The notes beneath the pieces are model-generated. The model saw only the letters and a program-made list of their open reading frames with translations. It was not told the DNA's origin and ran no database searches. This document shows positions 23,376 to 33,457 of a DNA stretch of 64,000 bases, in pieces; within the stretch, counting starts at the first letter, position 1, and every line of letters starts with the position of its first letter. The position numbers were made by a program, and so were the translations under genes. This DNA is from Lasiosphaeria ovina (taxonomy: Eukaryota > Ascomycota > Sordariomycetes > Sordariales > Lasiosphaeriaceae), in the NCBI GenBank assembly GCA_033439765.1, contig JAULSN010000001.1, positions 5,084,001 through 5,148,000 on the forward strand, in the 5' to 3' direction.

Positions 23376-24299
23376 ATGGACTCAGCTCCGCGCACAGAGA
23401 CGTCGTCAAGGTCGGCTTCGCCTTCCTCGAGGCCGGGGGCTGATGCCAAGATGGATGACAACGCATCGGTCGATTCTGGATTTGGCTCGGGAAACTCGTC
23501 CACCAGCAGCCTTCCTCTCGTATCCTTCACCGCGGCTCACCTGAAGCACCTGAACAAGCAGCTCGAGAGCATGGACCCCGTAAACATTCTCCGCTTCTGC
23601 AAAGTTCTGTTCCCCAACCTCTACCAGACTACGGCCTTCGGCTTGACTGGGCTGGCAACCATCGACATGCTCTCCAAGATCCAGCAAGAGTCGCCGGCCT
23701 CGCAGGCGGTAGACCTCATCTTCCTCGACACGCTGTACCATTTCCAGGAGACGTATGAACTGGTCGAACGTGTCAAGGCCCGCTACCAGAACGTGCGACT
23801 CCACGTCTTCAAGCCCAACGGCGTCGACACGGTCAGCGAATTCGAGAACACGTACGGCGAGAAGCTGTACGACATGTCGGCCGACCTGTACGACTGGATT
23901 GCCAAGGTGGAACCGCAGCAGCGCGCCTATTCCGAGCTGAACGTGGCGGCCGTGCTCACGGGCCGGCGCCGCTCGCAGGGCGGACAGCGCGGCGACATCG
24001 ACGTTATCGAAGTCGACGAAGAGCGGGGCATCGTCAAGATCAACCCGTTGGTCAACTGGTCATTCCAACAAGTGAGGGCATACATCGAAGACAACAAGGT
24101 GCCGTACAACACCCTCCTCGACAGAGGCTACAAGTCTGTCGGGGACTGGCACTCGACAAGCCCGGTCAGAGAAGGCGAAGACGAGCGCGCCGGCCGGTGG
24201 AAAGGCCAGGACAAGACAGAGTGCGGCATCCACAGCAAGAAGAGCAGATATGCCCAGCTCCTCGAGGGCATGGCAGAGCAGCGGGTCTCGCAAGCATAA
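23376..24299 (+). CDS. MET16: Phosphoadenylyl-sulfate (PAPS) reductase
   Basis: Single exon, 307 residues. It reduces 3'-phosphoadenylyl sulfate to sulfite with thioredoxin, in cytosolic sulfate assimilation. The adenosine-type reductase core is visible as TTAFGLTGLATIDML, FLDTLYHFQETYELVERV and VNWSFQQVRAYIEDNKVPYN. The C-terminal ECGIH motif at about 282-286 holds the single catalytic cysteine expected of a thioredoxin-dependent PAPS reductase. Yeast Met16 is 261 residues; the extra length is an N-terminal Ser/Pro/Arg-rich segment of about 50 residues. There is no extra CC pair, so an APS reductase with an iron-sulfur cluster is unlikely. The ATG follows a CT41 leader. Regulation by sulfur supply is expected from the family; only a weak site is visible upstream. 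Confidence 0.95.
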   Translation: MDSAPRTETSSRSASPSSRPGADAKMDDNASVDSGFGSGNSSTSSLPLVSFTAAHLKHLNKQLESMDPVNILRFCKVLFPNLYQTTAFGLTGLATIDMLSKIQQESPASQAVDLIFLDTLYHFQETYELVERVKARYQNVRLHVFKPNGVDTVSEFENTYGEKLYDMSADLYDWIAKVEPQQRAYSELNVAAVLTGRRRSQGGQRGDIDVIEVDEERGIVKINPLVNWSFQQVRAYIEDNKVPYNTLLDRGYKSVGDWHSTSPVREGEDERAGRWKGQDKTECGIHSKKSRYAQLLEGMAEQRVSQA

Positions 24300-26169
24300 T
24301 TGGCTGGCCGGTCCATCGTCAGCACCGCACGGGATGGAGTTGTTATTATTTGACGGTGGGAACGAGACGAACATGATGATGACGGGACCAAGTATGGTGG
24401 GTTTACACCAGTATCATTGACATTGGGCGATGTCACGGGCGTTGGGTTTGCTTTTTTTTAAAGGACTAGGCGTTGGAGGGGCTCGTTCACGGCTCCATCA
24501 TCACGGCGGGATGTCGTTGTTGCATCCAGGCTGCATACAAATTTCGGGTGGCGTCGTCTTGTTGCGTCGAATTCCACATCCTCAACAAGACACCAGTAAC
24601 GAGCAATCAAGGAATCATGATCATCAAATAACAGGCCGCCGGCCTTGGCCGCGAGTGAAAAAGGCGATAGCCATGTGGATTTACCACCTTTCGTGGCATA
24701 TTTAGTGATTGAGGTTGAGGGGCGTGAACGCGTGCAAGGCGATCATTTCTCGTTGCGGAGGACGCTGAGGAGGGGTTGGCCGGCAGTACGGTACGGTACC
24801 GCGTTGTATGCCTTACCTTAGTTGGATATGTCGGAGTCTCGTGGCCGTTGGAGTAGACTCGGTCATTGGCCTGGGTGAGGCTTGGAGGCCGGGAATATGT
24901 CTCTGAAGAAACGGACTAAGAACGGAACTGGGGGCGGTGATGCACTGCAACAAAACAATCGTGGCCCCTGATTGGCCACTCACCGAAGCTCACCTTGTTG
25001 TCTCCCCCCGCCTCCCCCTTTTGGGGAGGGGGGTTTCCCTGTGGGCGGGCTACCGACGTATTTGTTTCACATATTCAACTGCCGATGCCCAGCGTTCCTT
25101 CTTGAAGAAAGACCCGATTGGGAACCGGGATTCCGGCAGAGGTTGAGGGATCGACGGTGCAAGAGAGACACGACACGAAAAAGGGAGAAAAATTGAAAGG
25201 CCAAAAAAGGAAAAGAGAGAAAAGGCAGCACGGGCGCTGCCAGAATGGAAGTGACCCCTTTCCCAGCGCGGTTGGCTGCACTGTTATGCATAAGCGAGTG
25301 CACGACCTTCTGGAACAACCCTGTCTCCCCAGATCGGGCTTTATGATCTCCGCAACTCTGACGTTGCTAGCTTCATGTTGAATACCCGCTGTGTCATGCC
25401 GTGTCGGAACCCAGACGGCGGGCGAGTTCGCTGGACTCGCCCGAGTTCCTCTCTGCTACTATGTACACAAGTCCCCTGCCAAGCCTTTCTTGCGTTTCCC
25501 CTTCCTCACGGAATGACAAACCCCCCCGTTCCGAGCGCTGCCCTTGACTCTGACTCTTGCGAGGCAGTTGATGGGATCGCCTCTCCCCCAGGTCTCACAG
25601 GCTCTTGCTGTTGCTGTCTGGCCTTCTGTCTGTGCATTACCATTTGTGCGAGCCACCGAGACTAGAAGGATCCCCCCCCCCCCTTTTCCCTGTACTACCC
25701 ATTGTTTCTACCGACTACGTGCACATTGTGGTGTTTCTGGGCCAAGGAATACACCGTGAAGGACGGCGGCGAGGCCAGCAGTGTGTCAGACCAAAGGGAC
25801 GACGAGAGAGAGCACAGTTGACACCACGAGCTGGGGGAGCTGGGGGAGCAAGAGCCGGGGGGAAATATATGCGTGGGCGATCCGGGGCTGGCACTTCCTG
25901 TAGGTTCGACGTGTTTGAGCTTCGGGGCAAGACGACAAAACATCGTGGGACCGTACCGGCGAGCTGGAGGACCAATATGCCCCGGGGCTCTCACCCGCAC
26001 CCGCTTTATATCATCATGATCTCCCGTCCCACCCCCCCCTCTCATCTTTTTGCCACTTCTCGCTTGACAGTGTCTGTGTTTGTGCGGTTCTCTCTCTGGC
26101 AAGAACAAGCTCTAGCGGCGTCGCCTCATCAACAGGGTTGACCAGAATCCGACGACGAAAATAACAACA
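24300..26169. other. Intergenic region, fasciclin-gene promoter
   Basis: 1.9 kb without a convincing gene. It contains a C12 run at 25672-25683 and a TTTATATCA TATA-like stretch near 26003, about 165 bp before the fasciclin start. Some open frames reach 178 codons but show no motifs. Confidence 0.5.
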
Positions 26170-27620
26170 ATGTATCTACCACACCTGCTGCCTCTGGCCC
26201 TTGCGGCCTACGTATCTGCCGAGGCACTCTCCACGGTGCTCGCGGCGAGCTCTGCTTCGTTGAGCACTCTATCCAGTATGAAGATGGCTCCATCCTGATC
26301 AAGTCGTGGAGAAGGGGCAGGGGAGACAAAGACGGGGAGAAGAAGGTGCTTTTTTTTTTTAAAAGAGTCTTCTGCTGACACTTGGACGCTTCGTTCTCTC
26401 TCAGGTCTCCTTGCCGGGGTGCCAGATCTCGTGCAGGCCCTGTCGACGGCGCAGAACATCACGATTCTGGCGCCGTCCAACAATGCCTTCACCAAGCTGC
26501 TGTCGAGGAACCCCAAGGCGGCCGAACTGATGCAGAACACGCGCGCCCTCACCGGCGTCCTGCAGTACCACGTCCTGCTCGGCAAGATGCCTGCCAGCCA
26601 GTTCTCCACGACGCCCAGCTTCGCCGCCACCATGCTCGGCACCCCTTTCGCCAACGTCACGGGCGGACAGCGCGTGGAGCTGGCCAAGGTCAACAACACG
26701 GCCATGATCTTTTCGGGCTTCAAGCAGCCCGCCATGGTGACCACAGCGGTACGTATGGAGAGAGGGACGGAGAGAGAACCAGGGGGTTGGAAGCCACCCC
26801 ACCCCCTTTTTTACCGTCATATCTTGTGTGAGAGCGAGCAGAAGAAAAACAAAACTAACCCATGTCCAACAGGACGTCGAGTTTGACGGCGGCATCATCC
26901 ACATCATCGACACGGTGCTCACGGTACCTGCGAGCCCGTCACTAACGGCCATCAACACGGGGCTCACGTCGCTCGCAGGGGCGCTGACTAGCGTGCAGCT
27001 GGACACGGGGGTCAACCAGCTGACGGACGCGACCATCTTCGCGCCGTCCAACGAGGCGTTCAAGGCGATCGGCAGCGCGGCCGGGTCGCTGCAGTCGCAG
27101 GACGTGGTCAACATCCTGGCCTACCACGTGCTCGCGCAGCAGGTGCGCTTCAGCCCGGACCTGCTGACGGGCTCGCCGCGCTCCTTCATGACCATCCAGG
27201 GCACCAACCTGACGGTGCGCAGCGAGAACGGCCAGCTGTTTGTCAACTCGGCCCGCGTGCTCGTGGCCGACATCCTGACCACCAACGGCGTCGTGCACGT
27301 CATCGACAAGTAAGTCTCGTCCACCCCGCAAGGGCAGGGGGAAGAAGAAAGCACATGGCTAACGCCCCAAAAGCGTCCTCAACCCAGGCAACACCACGGC
27401 GACGCCCGACGCGTCGGCCACGTCGCAGGCGCCCGCCTTCTCGGGGGTCACGCCGGTGCTGGACGCGCCGTTCACGTCGGGCGTGGTGCCGACGGCGACG
27501 TTTGTGCCGGCGAGCGTGCCGCTGACGGCCGGCTCGGCAGCTTCGGCGACGGCGCCGCGCATGGCGGGGCTTGTCGCATGCGCTGTGGGCGCCGCGGCCG
27601 TGCTGATGGCGAGTCTGTAG
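26170..27620 (+). CDS. Secreted fasciclin (FAS1) protein, probably GPI-anchored
   Basis: Four exons: 26170-26275, 26405-26748, 26873-27309 and 27374-27620. Introns are 26276-26404 (GTATGA...CAG), 26749-26872 (GTACGT...CAG) and 27310-27373 (GTAAGT...AAG). The product is 377 residues. A signal peptide (MYLPHLLPLALAAYVSAEA) is followed by two FAS1 domains. Each has the H1 motif (TILAPSNNAF; TIFAPSNEAF), a YHVL motif (YHVLLGKM; YHVLAQQV) and the H2 end (IIHIIDTVL; VVHVIDNVL). After a Thr/Ser/Pro-rich stalk the C-terminus MAGLVACAVGAAAVLMASL is hydrophobic, as in a GPI-attachment signal. NIT, NVT, NNT and NLT are possible N-glycosylation sites. FAS1 proteins of fungi act at the cell surface in adhesion or wall association; the ligand is unknown. 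Domain assignment is firm, the anchor is inferred. Confidence 0.92.
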
Positions 27621-28537
27621 GGTAGTGCCAAGGCATTCCCTCTCTCTCTCTCTCTCTCCTTTTTTCTGCACCTTTCTACATATTCTTTTCCTCTTTCCCT
27701 TTCCCTTTGGGATGTACAAACTGCAAGGCTCCGTCTGCTTCTTGCTCCCGTTCTGGACAAGTTCCCGGATGCCAATGTCCCATGTAAATATAGATATCCT
27801 AGCCAGAGAGGCTCCTTTTATTATTTCCTTTTTGTTTTCTTAAAAAATCTCTGTCATTCCCCTTCTCTCTCTCTATATATCTCACTACCTACTTGGGTAG
27901 CTAGCTACTCCTGCTTGAGCACATATTCATTTCTTCTCCCGTTTATTGACAGAAAACCTCCAATTGGTTTGACAGCAAGCAACGATGCATAAACTAGCTC
28001 GCTCGCCCTGGCCATGTAAATTCGGGGCATGTTAGAGATATAGCATCGCCCATTCCACACCAACAACAGAGGACAAGTGGGAGCACGACAGACAACCCAA
28101 CCGAAGTAAAACAAACACTAGATTTTCGATAGACATACCTTACAGAACGAAGGTGCCAAGCTAAATCTTGCCAAATCATGTAACTAGTTCGAACATATCC
28201 AAGATGCCTGCCTAGCCAAGCAAGCCACAGCCAAAGACATACAATATCCAAGATACCATGATGCCAAGCAGACCCCCCTTATTTCGTGTACAGCGTTTTT
28301 ATCAGTTATACAGATAAAAGAAAGCAAGACAGGCACAGAACCCAGAGCCCCCTCGCATACAAACACCAAGAACATTTCCCGGACAGGCATTTCTATTCTC
28401 GTTTCCAATCAGCCATCGTCCCCACTCTTCGTAAACACCGCTTTCTCTAAAATAGAAGAAAAGTCAGAAAATAACCAAGAAGAAAGAAATTGAAAAGTTG
28501 CGACCCCAAAGCCCGTCATAACTGCATGTGCATCTCT
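27621..28537. other. Convergent intergenic region
   Basis: Between the fasciclin gene (+) and the 767-residue protein gene (-). It holds a CT8 tract (27640-27657), AT-rich sequence and tracts of TAGCTAGC type near 27897-27906. No gene seen. Confidence 0.5.
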
Positions 28538-30978
28538 TCATTCTGGAGGAGAACCCGCCGTGGCCGGCTCGCCAGAACCAGTGGCAGCATCAGCACTGGC
28601 AACAGCGCCTTCATTAACCACAGCAGCAGCGCCTGCACTAACACCAGCGCCACCGCCAGCGGCACCAGCAGCAGTGTCGGCAGCAGCATCAGTAACCGCC
28701 GCCTGCTGCCGGTTTGCGGCCTCTTCCCGGCTGCTGGCGTTGCTCATGCCCTCCTGGCGATCCAGCTCGCGCTCGAGGCTGCCGAGCAGATTCAGCCCGT
28801 CGTCCTCTTCCTCTGCCACAGCGGCGGGGAGCAGAGCGGGGGAGGCAGGAGGCTGCAGGACCTCTTCGACAATGGCAGGCTCTTCCACTACTAGGGGGGC
28901 AGGCGTCGGATCTGGCAGGGCTGGCGCCTCTATCGGCGTAGGTAATGGCTCCAATACCCCTTCGATGTCTGTCGGAGCCTCGACAATTTCAGGGGCTGGG
29001 ATAGGTGGTAGGACAGGGGCAGGCGGCGGCGCATCTGCAATCTCGAAAGTATCGGGAACCACAGCTGCTGCAGGACCTGGGGCGGGAGGAACAGCAGCTT
29101 CAGAACTCGGAACTTCATGCGGTGCGCCAACCGCCGTGTTTGTGGCTGGCTCGGCGGCTGGCTCGGCGACTGGCTCGGGAGCAATGTCGGCGACTAGCTC
29201 GGCGACTAGCTCGGCGACCGGCTCGGCGACTGACTCGGGAGCAATGGTGGTGACGGGTTCTCGCGGCAGGTCTTCCGCCTTGAAGAGCATAGGGTCCGAG
29301 AAATCACCGGCCGCCACAGCACCAGAATCACTTGGCACATTATCTGTCAGATCCATGGCCACGTCTTCTAACTGTATAAAATCCACCTGCGTGACAGGTT
29401 CTTGGCCAGAAACTTGGTCCATTTGAATGATGTCATCGAGTGAGCTATCCACCGCTGCTTCAGAGACATCAGCCACATCCACGGGAGCTGGCGGGTTGCT
29501 GACTTCCATGGGCATGCTAGTATTCGTTTCGAAGAAGCCCGGCGCATGGGGCGAGATGACGGGAGACGATTCAGTCGGCGACTGGATAATGACGTTCTTG
29601 AGCGGGCTGCCCTCGAGCCTGGGCGACGATAGGTGTATCGGGGCGAGCGGCGGCGCCAGGTTAACAAGGCCTGATGGCGGTGCGAAGCGGACCTTTGGAA
29701 TGGTAACTTCCTCGTCCGAGGTCGAGGCTGAGGCTGCGGGTACCGAAGACCGTTCGTCGGGCTCCTCGATAGAGCTGGGCCGGATGACCTCGGACGCCTC
29801 CGAGTCCTCCATCTCGACGTCCTGGTCCTGGTCGGGATCCGGGTTCACACTGTTCTCAATCTCGGGCGTTTCATCATCTTCGTCGCCGTTGTCGTCGCCT
29901 TCATCTTCTCCGTCGTCTCCTTCCTCGTCGTCCGAGGGTATGGCTGAGTTATCCGCCATCTCGCTGTCCTGGTTCGCGCTATCTTCGTTGTCTTCTATCT
30001 TGACCGGCTGCTTCGCAAGTGATGGTCAGCTACTGGCGCATTATATCTATTGTTAGAGCAACTGCAAAACTTACCTCAGCGCCAACAGGCTCAGTCTTGA
30101 TTCCGATTGTCTCGTTAGTGCTAGCGGCGCCGGCTTGTGGTATGACCTGGGCAGGCACTGGCACCGGCAACGGCAGCTTTGGCGCACCCTTCTTGCGCCC
30201 GCGGCCAGGGCCCTTAGCCTTCCGCTTCGGCGGGGGTGGCCGTCTTCTTTGCGGCGCGGGTTGTTGGGCCGCCAGCTCTGGCTTCGCGGCGACTGGAGCA
30301 GGGACGACGGTCGTGTGGATGATCTCGCCATCAACCTGCTGGCCTGCGGTAAGTGTGACGGTCTGCTCGTAGGGGTTGCCGGCGGCGTCGATGCGGCGCA
30401 CTGTTGCCCTCGTGACTGTCGGCCCAGAGATCTGCGTCGCGATGGCCTTCGAGGCCAGCGTCACCGTGTTCTTGTGTCGCTTCGCTAGATGTGATACGGT
30501 GGGGCTCTCGACGTTGCGCGGCATCTGTTTCCACATCTTGACCATAAACCCGTCAACGGCCGCGTCCGACTCTTTCTTGTCTCCCTTGCTGATTTCGGCG
30601 TCAACATCGCCATCTTCGTCATCGAGGGGCGCAGGGCGCTTGTAGAGACGGCCGGACCGTGCGGCGCGGAGGAGTTCCTGGCTATGAGGCGGGAGAAGAG
30701 GGTACTCCTTGGGCATGCCGTAGGGAAGCTCAATGGCCCAGCGGTCGTTCTGCTGCGATGTCTCTTGCGGAGCCGGCGGCGCGACGTTTACCCATTCCTG
30801 GCGCCATTGTCGCACGGGAAGACCTTCAAAGTCGTCATGTTCCGCCGGGTAGCCACTGCGGGCGCCGCGACGGGTTTGCGTCGCCGTTCGGTACTGCTGT
30901 AGGTGGCGCGTTCTGTCAGATCCCTGAAACGTCGTCGCCCATCATTCGGAGTCCTTGCCGACTTACAGGTGGCGCCAT
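28538..30978 (-). CDS. Uncharacterised conserved nuclear-type protein, 767 aa
   Basis: Three exons on the minus strand: 30978-30967 (12 nt), 30896-30075 and 30007-28538. Introns are 30897-30966 (GTAAGT...CAG) and 30008-30074 (GTAAGT...CAG). The first acceptor is CAGCAG, so the second exon may start one codon later. The N-terminal 230 residues look ordered and conserved: [36 protein letters not shown] and [20 protein letters not shown] basic [12 protein letters not shown] stretch resembles an AT-hook. It is followed by acidic [15 protein letters not shown] and a long low-complexity tail with repeated PVAE/PAAE units. I know of no function. The basic and acidic patches suggest a chromatin-associated nuclear protein; that is inference. 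The short first exon was chosen because it supplies the only ATG joined by strong splice sites and fits the conserved RQYR-type start. ISD11 lies next on the same strand. Confidence 0.75.
29142..29240. repeat. Tandem PVAE/PAAE-coding repeat
   Basis: About eight degenerate 12-nt units (CTCGGCGACTGG type on the plus strand) encode repeated [12 protein letters not shown] in the low-complexity tail. Length variation between strains is likely. Confidence 0.75.
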
Positions 30979-32073
30979 AATGAGTCTGAGTCGGGACGAC
31001 AGCCCAGGCCAGCTGTCACGAGGCCCTACCCTCTCCTAGGTGTGCACCTATCCAAGAGACTCCTCCGAGCAGGTTGCAAGCACGATTGCTTCGTCCTATC
31101 CAAAAACCGAAAGATGATTCAGACAAACGGGCCGCAACAATGGGTGGGCTTTTGCGACGAGACTAGTGCGAGTGACTAGGCGTTCGTCTTGTCGATTGGA
31201 GCTTTGCGACGAGGGGGGGCGAAAACGAATCGGTAGTCTGAAGGAACAATAACGACTCAATTGCTTGTGTTCCTGCCGATAATTCCTTAAAGATGAAAGA
31301 ATAGGATGGGCCTGAAACAAAATCCCGGCCTCTTCGTCCTCAATCGGATTGGCAGGTGCCGTGATACCGGTCGGGTTTGATGATTCCCAAGGTCTGCGCG
31401 GCGCGTACTCGCTATCCCACCTCGTCGCGGGCCAGGTCCACGAGGCTGGGGCTCCTGGAAGTTTCAAGTTAGTGTACTCTTTATAACGATATTTACTTAT
31501 CAAAATTTGTTGCCTGCCGAGATGAAAGTGTCGCCTTTTTAGCGTTCAACACCCATCAATGCAACTATCCATAGTATGCAGGTATTCATATTGCCCTACT
31601 GCTACCGATGCCTTGTCGAGAACGGCGAACGGCGTCGTCTCACAGAATGGGGGGGAGTAAAGATACGCCTGGGAAAGTCGGGAGGACCAGCACTTAAGAG
31701 TTGCAATGTTATTATATTACAATGTGCACCTGCGCGTGCGACTGGGAGTGCACATTTACCTCGCTGTCGCAAGATCGCAGCTCTCTCGCGCCCGCCAATA
31801 CAGACGCAACGGTCCCACCACAATTCCAAAAACATTCAGCATTGTTATCCTTCGCCCGTCTGGAAGGCGGTAGACACAACATGCCCAGGTAGTAGTAGTT
31901 CCTTCTTTAGGTGGTATAAAAACCTATGCACCCATGAGAAACCCGTTGGTAAATAGTGTTTGGAATGTACAGATTTGCACTCGCCGCCCGTCATCTTTCG
32001 GGACTTTAGAGGCATAGATGATGGTACAGAACAAGGCGCGCCGAAAAAAAAAACCCCTTTCGCCAAAGTCCCC
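30979..32073. other. Intergenic region downstream of ISD11
   Basis: Between the ISD11 stop and the start of the 767-residue protein gene, both minus strand. It holds the ISD11 3' UTR and the promoter of the next gene. Open frames of up to 135 codons here lack motifs. No RNA gene seen. Confidence 0.5.
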
Positions 32074-32764
32074 TCAGTCCCAACTGGAGAACAAAACCCA
32101 ACGTTAGCGCAAGAGCTCCTCATCGCAGAGGATCAAGAGGGGAGTCAGTAAACAAGGCGGACGTACCCGGTGTCTTTCTGCCTCATGATGCCTCCTTTCC
32201 CTTCTTCATCCTTGCCCGATAGTCCGCCCTCGACGACGAGGCGGTCCTGCGTGTAGAACTGGCTGATGACGGTTTGGCGCTGTTCGGAGCGAGCGAGCGA
32301 GTCTCTTGTCAGCCTTCCCGAACGACAAAAAAAGAAAATAACCCAAAAACACTGCCTGCGCCCAGGCCTCTCCTGGCGCGCAGCATATTGCATATTGGGC
32401 ATGCGATTGTCTTCTCCAGGGCTCCCGAACCTTTAGCATCTGCAGGTCCTTGAGACCCTTTTGCAGCAGCTCCTGGACGCGCCGCGGGTCGTTGACGTTC
32501 TTGTTCTCGCGGAAGGCGTCGCGTGTGCGGCGCTTGGCGTATTCTCTGAAGTTGTATGCGGCGAACTGATTGCCCTGGCGCAGGAGCTGGCGGTACTGGA
32601 GTTGACGAAGGGGGGTTACGTTAGCAGCGTCCCGCGAACGAGTCTGTCTTGGTAAAATGATTGCACGCCGAGCAAAGGAGAGGAAAAAGAAGATAGGAAT
32701 TGCAGCATACTAATGACAGCGCTTTATGCGCCGAGTCGCCTCTCAGGGCGGGCGAGACAGACAT
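32074..32764 (-). CDS. ISD11: Isd11, LYR protein of the iron-sulfur cluster machinery
   Basis: Four exons on the minus strand: 32764-32711, 32595-32431, 32279-32167 and 32083-32074 (10 nt). Introns are 32596-32710 (GTATGC...CAG), 32280-32430 (GTTCGG...CAG), and 32084-32166 (GTACGT...CTAAC...CAG). The 113-residue product reads [16 protein letters not shown], then [33 protein letters not shown] and ends RQKDTGWD. The LYR triplet (residues 18-20) is created by the first splice. All blocks align with yeast Isd11 (NANQFNNYNFREYF, KRQSVISQMYTFDRLVVE). Isd11 binds and stabilises the cysteine desulfurase Nfs1 in the mitochondrial matrix, together with acyl carrier protein. The 10-nt last exon encodes only the last two residues and the stop; reading through intron 3 would give GYVRLVY instead. 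The GTTCGG donor of intron 2 is atypical but required by the protein match. Confidence 0.9.
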
Positions 32765-33457
32765 AGCTGGCGACAGATTAGAAAGAAGAATAACCCAAAT
32801 GTTTGAGTCTGAGAAAGCGGTTGTCGGTGGTTTGGCTACCAAGGTATTTCGTGAATTTGCGATGCTGCCACAGCCCGCCAATTCCAATTCCGCCTATGAC
32901 GGAATAGGTACGCGGCGAAAGCTCGGAGCTACGAGCGCGCATCGGATATAACGATATCGGCCTCTCCCGACCCGACGCCGCCCGAGCAAATAAATACAGG
33001 TCAGAGGCCCGTTCATCGTCTACCTCACTCGCTATTTGCCTTGATATTGTTTGGGGCCTGATATATGGCGGCAATGCATAATAGTCTAGATAACACATCT
33101 TCATATTTTCCCCCAGAATCTTTTCCCCCGGAATCTTTTTCCCCATGTCGTTATGAAGAGAACAAAACAGAAAAAATAGACGTCCTCCACAACACCACCC
33201 CCAAGGTGGATATACGATAACCACTTGTACCTAGTAAACTCGTACCGAATTTGAAATCCCTCCTCTCAAGACATCCAAAAAACCGAGGAATAAGAGTCAT
33301 AAGAATAACGCCAAAGACACGCCAATTGTATCATCACCGCCTTTAACAATCCCAGACCCCGGAAGCGTCTAAACTCCTCGCTCGTCATGCAAGCCATAGA
33401 AACCAAACACGAAGACGCCGTAAAGAGTAATTGCAGCGTCAAGCGGTAGAAATCCCT
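32765..33457. other. ISD11 promoter and transcription-factor 3' region
   Basis: This holds the ISD11 promoter and the 3' UTR of the upstream Zn2Cys6 gene's neighbour on the same strand. No gene or named site seen. Confidence 0.45.

Noticed and set aside
28560..29426. 288-codon Ser/Ala-rich frame on the plus strand
   Set aside because: Mirror of the repeat-rich tail of the 767-residue protein; composition only.
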